DNA from: JAHDDH01 sp963922775
Lineage (GTDB): Bacteria > Bacteroidota > Bacteroidia > Cytophagales > Amoebophilaceae
Assembly: GCA_963922775.1 (NCBI GenBank)
Contig: CAWUJG010000019.1
Span: 1-9,554 of the forward strand
Length of the DNA: 9,554 nucleotides
Reading direction: 5' to 3'
Under the pieces are notes generated by a model. The model saw only the letters and a program-made list of their open reading frames with translations. It was not told the DNA's origin and searched no databases. Numbering within the stretch: the stretch's first letter is position 1; every line of letters begins with the position of its first letter. The position numbers and the translations under genes are program-made. Positions 1 through 6,777 of the stretch are shown in pieces.

Positions 1-71
1 GTTGGGATAAACTAAATTCAGCCTCAATTTTTGAGGCTCTTCAAAAAGAGAGTCCAATTATTATTGAATAA
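1..71 (+). CDS. 3' end of an Rpn-family (PD-(D/E)XK nuclease/Transposase_31-like) gene, 5' part outside window
   Basis: The first complete codon is TGG at 3-5 and the frame ends at TAA 69-71, giving the last 22 residues of a protein. This peptide (WDKLNSASIFEALQKES, then PIIIE) aligns with the C-terminus of the minus-strand gene at 9269-9554 (WTKLNASSIFEALQKEN), so it is the tail of a second, diverged copy of the same gene type. The family assignment comes entirely from that right-hand copy, whose G-x-x-x repeats and helical tail resemble Rpn/Transposase_31 proteins. The two tails point toward each other across the window. No start codon or nuclease domain is visible here, so whether the gene is intact cannot be judged. 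Confidence 0.6.
   Translation, partial: WDKLNSASIFEALQKESPIIIE
20..38. repeat. Perfect 8-bp hairpin inside the left Rpn tail
   Basis: AGCCTCAA at 20-27 and TTGAGGCT at 31-38 are perfect reverse complements around a TTT loop. The element lies in coding sequence, and no U-tract follows it on either strand, so it is not a convincing intrinsic terminator. The right-hand Rpn copy keeps the right arm but has changed the left arm, so the hairpin is not conserved between the two copies. Confidence 0.5.
24..49 (+). repeat. Left arm of a 26-bp inverted repeat pair (with 9294-9319)
   Basis: These 26 bases are the exact reverse complement of 9294-9319. They encode the conserved SIFEALQK part of the Rpn C-terminus in both copies. 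Flanking codons differ, so the copies are related paralogues and not recent identical duplicates. The repeat is explained by homologous coding sequence, but as DNA it forms an inverted pair enclosing the whole housekeeping cluster. Confidence 0.85.
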
Positions 72-364
72 TAATAATCTCTATTAGTTTTAAAAAACAC
101 AAGTTGATTGGAGCAGTTTACCATCCAAAATAATCTATAATTACATTAGTATTTCTTAAGTAGGCCTTTCCCAAATTAGATGTTAGCATTTCTTGAACTT
201 TTTTACCTTAAAAAATTTTTGATAAATATACGTTCATCAATTACCAACACTAAATTTAGCATCTTTATTTTCAGTTTTTATCGAAAAAATATTCAATAAT
301 GTCCATTATTTCTTTTTAATATTGTATAATATAGAAATCAATCCATAAGTAAATCATTCGCAAT
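72..364. other. Intergenic region upstream of dnaX, no intact gene seen
   Basis: This 293-base stretch has no long open frame belonging to a recognisable gene on either strand and no tRNA-like cloverleaf that I can see. On the minus strand, roughly 113-240, one frame reads a short run with internal stops that contains QEMLTSNLGKAYLRNT and then VIIDYFGW before a stop. It looks somewhat protein-like and could be a remnant of a dead gene or mobile element, but I do not recognise it. The 3' part should hold the promoter and leader of dnaX. Confidence 0.5.
325..330 (+). promoter_or_regulatory. Candidate -10 box for the dnaX-led gene cluster
   Basis: TATAAT lies 34 bases upstream of the dnaX ATG, which would give a short leader of about 25-30 nt. 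There is no good TTGACA-like -35 at the usual spacing, and the Bacteroidota TAnnTTTG element is not evident. In such A+T-rich DNA a TATAAT match is weak evidence, so this is only the best-placed candidate. Confidence 0.25.
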
Positions 365-2008
365 ATGCAAGAATATAAAGTATCAGCAAGAAAATACCGT
401 CCGTACTTGTTTAAAGATATTTTAGGACAAAGCCATATTACCACAACACTCCAACATGCTATTAAAGAAAAAAAATTAGGACATGCTTTACTTTTTTGTG
501 GACCAAGAGGTGTAGGTAAAACCACGTGTGCCCGTGTATTAGCTAAAACAATGCATTGCAAAAATATTACTTCTAATATAGAAGCATGTGGTAATTGTAA
601 ATATTGCAAAGCATTTCAAGAGCAACGTCTATTAAATATCTATGAATTCGATGCAGCTTCTAACAATTCTGTGGATGATATACGAAGTTTAGTAGAAAAA
701 ATACGCTATGCACCGCAAGAAGGAAAATATAAAATTTATATTATAGATGAAGTACATATGCTTTCTAATGCTGCTTTCAATGCTTTTTTAAAAACGTTGG
801 AAGAACCACCTCCTTATGTACTTTTTATTTTAGCTACTACTGAAAAAAATAAAATTATTCCTACAATACTATCCCGATGTCAAATATTTGACTTCCGCCG
901 TATACAACCACAGGATATCGTACAACAACTTATTAAAATTGCACAAGATAACCATATCACCTACAATGAGGCTGCTCTATACCTTATAGCAGAAAAATCT
1001 GATGGGGCCATGCGTGATGCACTTTCTATGTTTGATCTTATATTAGCTTATAGCGAACATAAGCAAGCCATTACATACAAAAATACAACAGAACACTTGC
1101 ATATCTTAGATTATGAATATTATCTTGACATTACAAAAGCATGTTATACACAAAATATAGCACAAGTATTTGCTATATATAATGAAGTTTATGCTAAAGG
1201 CTTTGATGGTAAAACTTTTTTACAAGGCTTAGGAGAACATTTTCGAAACCTTTTTGTGTGTAGAGATCTAAAAACAAAAATATTATTTGCTTTTACACAA
1301 AAAATATTTCAAAAATACGAAAAACAAGCTAAACAGCTTTCAGAATTTTTCTTACTAGAAAGTTTAAATACAGTTCATAAAAGTATTATCGATTATACTT
1401 TAGCTAAACACCAACGCCTACATATAGAAATATGTTTATTATCATTATGCAAGCTAGGAAAAAAGTTAACTGAACCAAGTAAAATGGCTACATCACAAGT
1501 AAATGTAGAAATACAAGATCAAAAAAATGATACAAATAAAATACCTAAAAAATTAGTTCAACCACCAGCAATAATAAAATTGCCACAGATTAAACAACTC
1601 AAACAAGAAGCAAAAGATAAAATAAATAAGCCAAGGGTATCTCAACCATTTAATAAAACAAGTATTTTACCACATTGGAATAAATATAAAAATGAAAATA
1701 AAACAGATACAATGCTAGAGGATATATTAAATCAAGAATTTAATGTACAAGGCCATACAATTATACTGCTAATTGCCCACAGCATGCAAGAGCATGTTTT
1801 CATGAAATATAAAAAAGGTCTAATCCATGCTATTACCAAAAACATGCAGCTTGAATATACCATTGACATACAACTAAAGCACAAATCATATTCAGAAAAC
1901 AATAGTACAAAAAAACCATATACAGACCCAGAAAAACTGGCATACCTAAAAAAAAAATATCCTAATATAGTTGATTTACAAAAAACATTTTTACTCGAAA
2001 CAACCTAA
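365..2008 (+). CDS. dnaX: DNA polymerase III subunit gamma/tau (clamp-loader ATPase)
   Basis: This 547-residue protein is the clamp-loader motor that opens the sliding clamp at the replication fork. The AAA+ core is complete. It has the N-terminal SARKYRP motif, Walker A GPRGVGKT at 46-53, the four zinc-binding cysteines C65, C75, C78 and C81, Walker B with DEVH at 128-131, sensor 1 ATTE at 157-160, the SRC arginine-finger motif at 170-172, and the sensor 2 motif GAMRDALS at 214-221. Domain III ends near RLHIEICLLSLCKL (351-364). A low-complexity K/P/Q-rich linker and a divergent tail follow, as in tau forms. A slippery site at 1459-1465 sits exactly at the end of domain III and could yield a short gamma product. 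The ATG at 365 is chosen because it directly precedes the conserved N-terminus. The gene heads the same-strand cluster, and nuoA starts 7 nt after its stop. Confidence 0.97.
   Translation: MQEYKVSARKYRPYLFKDILGQSHITTTLQHAIKEKKLGHALLFCGPRGVGKTTCARVLAKTMHCKNITSNIEACGNCKYCKAFQEQRLLNIYEFDAASNNSVDDIRSLVEKIRYAPQEGKYKIYIIDEVHMLSNAAFNAFLKTLEEPPPYVLFILATTEKNKIIPTILSRCQIFDFRRIQPQDIVQQLIKIAQDNHITYNEAALYLIAEKSDGAMRDALSMFDLILAYSEHKQAITYKNTTEHLHILDYEYYLDITKACYTQNIAQVFAIYNEVYAKGFDGKTFLQGLGEHFRNLFVCRDLKTKILFAFTQKIFQKYEKQAKQLSEFFLLESLNTVHKSIIDYTLAKHQRLHIEICLLSLCKLGKKLTEPSKMATSQVNVEIQDQKNDTNKIPKKLVQPPAIIKLPQIKQLKQEAKDKINKPRVSQPFNKTSILPHWNKYKNENKTDTMLEDILNQEFNVQGHTIILLIAHSMQEHVFMKYKKGLIHAITKNMQLEYTIDIQLKHKSYSENNSTKKPYTDPEKLAYLKKKYPNIVDLQKTFLLETT
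1459..1473 (+). promoter_or_regulatory. Putative programmed -1 frameshift site in dnaX (A AAA AAG plus -1 frame TGA)
   Basis: The zero-frame codons are GGA AAA AAG TTA ACT (codons 365-369), so the heptamer A AAA AAG at 1459-1465 has the same phase as the Escherichia coli dnaX frameshift site. After a -1 slip the ribosome would read GTT AAC and stop at TGA 1471-1473, giving a 369-residue protein that ends just after domain III. That is a gamma-like product. A perfect 6-bp stem (CTACAT 1488-1493, ATGTAG 1503-1508) lies 22 nt downstream, farther than usual, and no clear upstream Shine-Dalgarno stimulator is seen. Slippery A-runs are common in this A+T-rich DNA, so the call rests on phase, position and the immediate stop. 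Confidence 0.45.
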
Positions 2009-2015
2009 TAACCAT

Positions 2016-2462
2016 ATGGATAATATATTTTTATTTTTAATAGCAGGAAGTATACTAATATTTTTTATTAAAATTACTGCTTTTTCTTGGCAAAGAAGTA
2101 GTCCCAACCCAATGAAAAAAATTACATATGAATCAGGAGAATACGCACAAAAAAATTTATCTTACCAATTTCCCATTACCTACTATCTTATTGCTATACT
2201 ATTTTTAGTATTTGAAATTGAAATAATTTTATTACTTCCCTGGAGTATATATACTGGAGTAATAATAAAAAAACATAAAAAAGTACTAAACTATCTCCCT
2301 ATTATAAGTGGGGGAATTTTATTTCTTGCAACCCTAGCCTTAGGACTATGGTATATATTTTATAAAAAATGTTTCAAAATATACCAACCCAAAATACCCA
2401 AAATGAATACTCCTATTCCTAAAGAATCATACCCAAATTATAAGCCAGAATATGCAAAATAA
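2016..2462 (+). CDS. nuoA: NADH-quinone oxidoreductase subunit A (complex I, ND3-like)
   Basis: This 148-residue membrane protein matches NuoA/ND3, one of the core membrane subunits of proton-pumping complex I, sitting near the quinone site. There are three predicted membrane helices, roughly 3-23, 53-77 and 92-116. The loop after helix 1 carries the family signature as TYESG (37-41), and helix 2 carries the acidic motif FEIE (66-69) followed by PW (75-76), matching the usual F-D-x-E...PW. The usual YECG cysteine is serine here (S40). A Lys/Pro-rich tail of about 28 residues follows helix 3. ATG 2016 is preferred over an in-frame TTG at 1971, because the latter would overlap dnaX and add 15 polar residues before helix 1. 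No nuoB or other nuo gene is adjacent, so the other subunits must be encoded elsewhere if complex I is functional. Confidence 0.85.
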   Translation: MDNIFLFLIAGSILIFFIKITAFSWQRSSPNPMKKITYESGEYAQKNLSYQFPITYYLIAILFLVFEIEIILLLPWSIYTGVIIKKHKKVLNYLPIISGGILFLATLALGLWYIFYKKCFKIYQPKIPKMNTPIPKESYPNYKPEYAK

Positions 2463-2475
2463 CACGAAATCAAAC

Positions 2476-3570
2476 ATGACAACTATTCAAGATATTCTCC
2501 ATTACTTAGAAACTATAGCTCCTTTAGCCTATCAGGAACCATATGATAATACAGGAGTTTTAGTAGGTAATATAGAGCAAAAAGTTAAAAATGTATTAAT
2601 ATGTCTAGACATTACAACAAAAATTATAGTAGAAGCTCAACAAAAACAGTGTAATCTAATTATAGCACATCATCCCATATTATTTAATCCCATAAAAAGT
2701 ATTACAGGAAAAAATGAAGAAGAAAAAATAATTATTGAAGCAATAAAGCATAATTTAGTATTATATGCAATACATACCAACCTGGACAAGATATACCAAG
2801 GTGTTAATAAACAATTAGCCCAGCAGTTAGGCCTAAAAAATTTAGAAATTCTTCTTCCTCAAAAAAATACTTTATGTAAGCTTACTACATTTATTCCACA
2901 AAAAGATACTTCACCATTATTAGAAAAGCTCTATAAAGCAGGGGCAGGAAACTTAGGTAAATATACAGAATGTAGTTTTACTACACAGGGCATTGGTACA
3001 TTTAAACCCAAAAAAAATGCTCATCCATATATTAAATCTACTCAAGCACAGCATACTGTAGAAGAAAATAGAATAGAAATTTTTTTTCCTACATATTTAA
3101 AAAAAAAAATTATACAAACATTACTTACCCATCATCCATATGAAGAAGTAGTTTATGATGTATTCACTATAGCAAATGAAAATAAAACTGTAGGAAGCGG
3201 AATGATAGGTAATCTAGTAGTACCCTTACTTCCAATAGATTTTTTGGCATTGCTTAAGCAAAAACTTCAACTTACCTGTATACGTTATAAGCAATCTGAT
3301 AAAAAAATACAAAAAATAGCTATCTGTGGAGGATCTGGTAGTTTTTTAATAGAAAAAGCCATACAAAAAAATGTAGATGCTTATGTAACAGCAGATTTAA
3401 AATACCATGATTATTTTCGTGCAGAAAAAATTTTACTCGCTGATATTGGCCATTACGAAAGTGAAATATACACTAAAACATTACTTAAAAATTTATTATC
3501 CAAAAAATTTATTAATATTGCATTTAAAAGCTGTACAAATAACACTAACCCAATTTTTTACTTTGTTTAA
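2476..3570 (+). CDS. NIF3-family (YbgI/YqfO-type) dinuclear metal-binding protein, long form
   Basis: The 364-residue product is a long NIF3 protein, a nearly universal family of toroid-forming dinuclear metal proteins that is often annotated as a GTP cyclohydrolase I type 2 homologue, although the cellular role is not settled. The start reads MTTIQDILHYLE and is followed by APLAYQEPYDNTG, typical of the family. Metal ligands are visible at HH (65-66), in HTNLD (H100, D104) and in DIGHYESE (H326, E330). A PII/CutA-like insertion of the long form spans roughly 130-245 and includes HPYEEVVYDVF. I chose ATG 2476 because the upstream in-frame ATG 2452 would overlap nuoA and add eight non-conserved residues. 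The gap to nuoA is 13 nt and to the zinc-ribbon gene 12 nt. An 11-A run at 3099-3109 lies in frame. Confidence 0.92.
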   Translation: MTTIQDILHYLETIAPLAYQEPYDNTGVLVGNIEQKVKNVLICLDITTKIIVEAQQKQCNLIIAHHPILFNPIKSITGKNEEEKIIIEAIKHNLVLYAIHTNLDKIYQGVNKQLAQQLGLKNLEILLPQKNTLCKLTTFIPQKDTSPLLEKLYKAGAGNLGKYTECSFTTQGIGTFKPKKNAHPYIKSTQAQHTVEENRIEIFFPTYLKKKIIQTLLTHHPYEEVVYDVFTIANENKTVGSGMIGNLVVPLLPIDFLALLKQKLQLTCIRYKQSDKKIQKIAICGGSGSFLIEKAIQKNVDAYVTADLKYHDYFRAEKILLADIGHYESEIYTKTLLKNLLSKKFINIAFKSCTNNTNPIFYFV

Positions 3571-3582
3571 AATTTTTCTTTA

Positions 3583-4323
3583 ATGAATTACGCCATTACC
3601 GAAAAGGAACTTGACTACTTACTAGAACTACAAAAAATAGATAATCAAGCTTATACCTTGACTCAAGCTAATGTTCAACTTCCCGAAGAAATAAAAATAT
3701 TACAAAAAAAAATAACAATACATAAAGAAGAAATTAAAAAAAAAAAAGAAGTAATAAAAAAAATTAAGCTACATCAAGAAAATAATAAAATAGCATATCA
3801 AACAGCAGAAGAAATGCTGGTAAAATATGAAGAACAAAAAAAAAATATAATAAATGAAAAAGAACTTGATGCTGTAAATGAACAAATTGAATTTCAAAGC
3901 ATTGAAATTCAACTTTTAGAAAAAAAAGAAAAAAATTTTTTAGAAGATATCAAATCAGAAAGAATAGTAATAAAAAAAATAGAAGAAGAAATTGCACTAC
4001 TTAAAAAAAATATTGCCAGTAAAGATAATAGCATGCAAAATGTTATACATGAAAATGATCAAGAAGCACTCATACTCCAAAAAAAAAGGGAAAGTATTAT
4101 ACAAAATATAGATCCTATATTTTTATCACTCTACAAGCGGAAAAATAATTTTGAAAAAAATCAGCATGCTGTATCTACAGTAATTAAAAATGCTTGTAGC
4201 ACATGTAATTACCTTATTGCCTCGCAAAGACTTATAGAAATAAGACGAAAAGAAATGCTTATTACCTGTGAAAGTTGTGCTAGCATACTGGTACATACAG
4301 ATGAAGCAGAAGAAGAATACTAA
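3583..4323 (+). CDS. C4-type zinc-ribbon coiled-coil protein (zf-RING_7/DUF164-like)
   Basis: This 246-residue protein has a long, charged, Lys/Glu-rich central region (about 35-175) predicted to form an antiparallel coiled coil. A C-terminal zinc ribbon follows with CSTC (C205, C208) and CESC (C229, C232), separated by a helix-turn reading LIASQRLIEIRRKE. The NEKELDAVNEQIE segment (91-103) matches the conserved interior of this family. Members are often neighbours of NIF3 genes, as here. The molecular function is not established. The usual glycine-arginine after the last CxxC is replaced by ASIL, and the C-terminus is acidic (EAEEEY). Several A-runs, including 12 A at 3736-3747 and 10 A at 3836-3845, lie in frame. 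The stop is 33 nt before efp. Confidence 0.85.
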   Translation: MNYAITEKELDYLLELQKIDNQAYTLTQANVQLPEEIKILQKKITIHKEEIKKKKEVIKKIKLHQENNKIAYQTAEEMLVKYEEQKKNIINEKELDAVNEQIEFQSIEIQLLEKKEKNFLEDIKSERIVIKKIEEEIALLKKNIASKDNSMQNVIHENDQEALILQKKRESIIQNIDPIFLSLYKRKNNFEKNQHAVSTVIKNACSTCNYLIASQRLIEIRRKEMLITCESCASILVHTDEAEEEY

Positions 4324-4356
4324 AAATAATAAAACTAAAATAATACAAATTTTGAT

Positions 4357-4926
4357 ATGGCTATTACTACCAATCAAATAAAAAATGGCTTTTGTATTGA
4401 ATTAGACAATCAAATTTATACTATCATTACTTTTCAACATGTTAAACCAGGTAAAGGTGCTGCCTTTGTAAGAACAAAACTAAAGCATATTTTATCTGGA
4501 AAAATAATTGATAAAACATTTAATGCAGGAGTTAAAATAACACCTGCACGTATTGAAAAAAATGACTACCAATTTTTATACCAAAAAAATAATGACTACT
4601 ACTTTATGGATACCAACTCCTTTGAACAAATATGTATACCTAAAGAAAAAATTTCAGCATCACAATGGCTTAAGCCTGGTGAACAAGTAGATATACTCAT
4701 TCATCGAGAAAAAAATACACTTTTACTATGTGAAATACCCCAGTTTGTACAGCTAAAAATTAGTTATACAGAACCTGGAATAAAAGGTGATACAGCTACT
4801 AAAGCACTTAAATGGGCTACTGTAGAAACAGGAGCAAAAATACAAGTTCCTCTTTTTATAGAAAAAGATGATATTATAAAAATTGATACTAAAAACCAAA
4901 ACTATATTGAAAGAATAAAAAAATAA
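4357..4926 (+). CDS. efp: Translation elongation factor P
   Basis: EF-P binds ribosomes stalled on consecutive prolines and promotes peptide-bond formation. The 189-residue length is normal for the family. The N-terminal KOW-like domain (about 1-65) holds the functional loop KPGKGAAF, with K33 at the tip, the position modified by lysylation in some bacteria. Two OB-fold domains follow, the last ending with GDTATKALKW and the VPLFIEKDDIIKIDT segment typical of the C-terminus. The loop context (QHVKPGKGAAFVRTKLK) looks Bacteroidota-like. No modification enzyme gene is nearby, so the state of K33 is unknown. DnaX in this window contains a conserved PPP (148-150) that is a plausible client. accB begins 3 nt after the stop, so translational coupling is likely. 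Confidence 0.96.
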   Translation: MAITTNQIKNGFCIELDNQIYTIITFQHVKPGKGAAFVRTKLKHILSGKIIDKTFNAGVKITPARIEKNDYQFLYQKNNDYYFMDTNSFEQICIPKEKISASQWLKPGEQVDILIHREKNTLLLCEIPQFVQLKISYTEPGIKGDTATKALKWATVETGAKIQVPLFIEKDDIIKIDTKNQNYIERIKK

Positions 4927-4929
4927 ACT

Positions 4930-5388
4930 ATGGACATACAAAAAATTAAAGAACTCGTTGATTTTATTACCAAGTTAGATATTAAAAAAGTACATATAAA
5001 AACACAAGATATTTCCTTATCTATAAAAAAACCTGTAAAACATCATTCCACTTCATATTATAATCCAACAGTATCTGGTATTCCACCTACTTCCACAAAA
5101 AATACTGAAAATAAACCAGTTGTTACAGATAATAATAAAGAAAAAGAATACATTACCATAAAATCTCCTATGATAGGTACTTTTTATCTCAAATCAAATC
5201 CTGAGGCTAGCCCTTTTGTAAAAAAGGGAGATCAGGTAAAAAAAAATCAGGTACTATGCATTATAGAAGCCATGAAGATTTTTAATGAAATAGAATCACA
5301 TGTAGAAGGAAAAATTGTAAAAATTTTAGTTCAAGACGCTTCTCCAGTAGAATTTGACCAACCTATATTTTTAGTAGAACCAAACTAA
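4930..5388 (+). CDS. accB: Acetyl-CoA carboxylase biotin carboxyl carrier protein
   Basis: This 152-residue protein carries the biotin that shuttles CO2 from biotin carboxylase to the carboxyltransferase in the first step of fatty-acid synthesis. Residues 1-34 form the usual N-terminal helix/strand region. A Ser/Thr/Pro/Asn-rich flexible linker covers about 35-75, and the biotinyl domain fills 76-152. The biotin attachment motif is EAMKIFNE with lysine K116. The 'thumb' segment of bacterial AccB is present near 84-98 (TFYLKSNPEASPFVK), which separates it from other biotinyl/lipoyl domains. The ATG is 3 nt after efp, and accC follows after a 31-nt gap. A biotin ligase (BirA) and the accA/accD carboxyltransferase are needed but are not in this window. 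Confidence 0.96.
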   Translation: MDIQKIKELVDFITKLDIKKVHIKTQDISLSIKKPVKHHSTSYYNPTVSGIPPTSTKNTENKPVVTDNNKEKEYITIKSPMIGTFYLKSNPEASPFVKKGDQVKKNQVLCIIEAMKIFNEIESHVEGKIVKILVQDASPVEFDQPIFLVEPN

Positions 5389-5419
5389 AAAAATAATTTA
5401 GATAACAAGTTTTAATACC

Positions 5420-6760
5420 ATGTTTAAAAAAATACTCATTGCTAATAGGGGAGAAATTGCTTTACGCATTATCAGAACATGTAAAGAAATGGATATTAAA
5501 ACTGTAGCTATATACTCTACTACAGATAAACAGAGTCTACATGTTAAATTTGCAGATGAAGCTATATGCATTGGAGGACCTTTTAGTACACAATCCTATC
5601 TCAATATCCCACAAATTATAGCTGCTGCAGAACTTACCAATGCAGATGCTATACATCCTGGCTATGGATTTTTAGCTGAAAATGCCAAATTTGCTAAAAT
5701 ATGCTCTGCATACCATATTAAACTTATTGGACCTTCTCATAAAATTATACACATGATGGGCGATAAAGCTACAGCTAAAAAAACCATGCAAGCTGCTGGT
5801 GTGCCCACTATACCAGGATCAAAAGATGTTGTATTAAGCTTAAAAGAAGGAATCGATATAGCAAAAAGTATCTCATTTCCCATTATAATAAAAGCTACTG
5901 CAGGAGGAGGAGGTAAAGGTATGCGTATAGTACAAGAAGAAAAAAAATTTGCTAAAGCTTGGCAAGAAGCTACAAGAGAAGCAGAAGCTGCTTTTGGCAA
6001 CCCAAATATATACATAGAAAAATATATTGAATCACCTAGACATATTGAAATACAAATTTTAGCAGATCAGCATGGCAATGTACAACATTTAGGCGAAAGA
6101 GATTGTTCTATACAGCGCAGGCATCAAAAACTTATTGAAGAAACCCCATCTCCTTTTATTAATACCATACTTAGAAAAAAAATGGGTGATACAGCAATAA
6201 AAGGAGCTCAATTTATTGGCTATGAAGGAGCAGGTACCATGGAATTTTTGGTAGACAAATACCAAAAATTTTATTTTATGGAAATGAATACAAGAATACA
6301 AGTAGAACATACTATTACTGAAGAAGTAACCCATACAGATTTAATTAAAGAACAAATATTAATTGCCTATGGAGAGTCCATAAAAAATAAAAAATATCCT
6401 ACATCATCATTACATGCTATAGAATGTAGAATAAATGCAGAAGATCCTTACCATAACTTTAGACCTTTTCCTGGAAAAATTAAACATTTTCATGCTCCTG
6501 GTGGATATGGTATACGTTTAGATACTCATATATATCCTGGATATACTATTCCTCCATATTATGATTCTATGATTGCTAAACTTATTGTACGCAGTGAAAC
6601 AAGATATAGTGCTATACGAAAAATGAAACAAGCTTTAGAAGAAATATGTATAGAAGGCATAAAAACCACCATACCTTTTCATATTAAAATGATGGAAAAT
6701 CAAGACTTTATACAAGGAAATTTTAACACAAATTTTTTAGCAGAAAAAAAAATTATTTGA
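5420..6760 (+). CDS. accC: Biotin carboxylase subunit of acetyl-CoA carboxylase
   Basis: This 446-residue ATP-grasp enzyme carboxylates the biotin on AccB with bicarbonate and ATP. It has the N-terminal FKKILIANRGEIALRI and HPGYGFLAEN (79-88). The ATP-binding residues include K116 and K158, with the glycine-rich loop AGGGGKGMR (161-169). H208 lies in RHIEIQ, and the catalytic block FMEMNTRIQVEH (286-297) includes E288, N290 and R292. ECRINAEDP follows with R337 (equivalent to E. coli R338), then the C-terminal GYTIPPYYDSMIAKL. Length and motif order match stand-alone AccC. One oddity is that the normally invariant HPVTE after RIQVE reads HTITE (T298 for proline). Since all catalytic residues remain, activity is expected. 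accB lies immediately upstream, and the next gene starts 17 nt downstream. Confidence 0.97.
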   Translation: MFKKILIANRGEIALRIIRTCKEMDIKTVAIYSTTDKQSLHVKFADEAICIGGPFSTQSYLNIPQIIAAAELTNADAIHPGYGFLAENAKFAKICSAYHIKLIGPSHKIIHMMGDKATAKKTMQAAGVPTIPGSKDVVLSLKEGIDIAKSISFPIIIKATAGGGGKGMRIVQEEKKFAKAWQEATREAEAAFGNPNIYIEKYIESPRHIEIQILADQHGNVQHLGERDCSIQRRHQKLIEETPSPFINTILRKKMGDTAIKGAQFIGYEGAGTMEFLVDKYQKFYFMEMNTRIQVEHTITEEVTHTDLIKEQILIAYGESIKNKKYPTSSLHAIECRINAEDPYHNFRPFPGKIKHFHAPGGYGIRLDTHIYPGYTIPPYYDSMIAKLIVRSETRYSAIRKMKQALEEICIEGIKTTIPFHIKMMENQDFIQGNFNTNFLAEKKII

Positions 6761-6777
6761 TATAAAACCTCAGCATT

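Noticed and set aside
20..38. Hairpin as a transcription terminator
   Set aside because: No U-tract follows on either strand, and it lies within the Rpn coding tail.
316..609. 97-codon minus-strand open frame overlapping the start of dnaX
   Set aside because: It is antisense to the conserved AAA+ core of dnaX, with no recognisable motif. It is a shadow frame.
1971..2015. Longer nuoA starting at TTG 1971
   Set aside because: It would overlap the end of dnaX and add 15 polar residues before the first membrane helix. ATG 2016 gives a normal NuoA N-terminus.
2452..2475. Longer NIF3 protein starting at ATG 2452
   Set aside because: The additional eight residues are not family-like and overlap nuoA, while MTTIQDI from 2476 matches the usual start.
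4126..4377. Minus-strand frame over the zinc-ribbon C-terminus and efp start
   Set aside because: It spans two real genes on the opposite strand. The hydrophobic look comes from antisense of Lys/Glu-rich codons.
4753..4941. Minus-strand frame over the efp 3' end
   Set aside because: Phe/Tyr/Ser-rich translation is typical of antisense A-rich coding DNA, and the sense protein is clearly EF-P.
5737..6334. Two minus-strand frames inside accC
   Set aside because: Both are antisense to conserved ATP-grasp motifs and have no family features.
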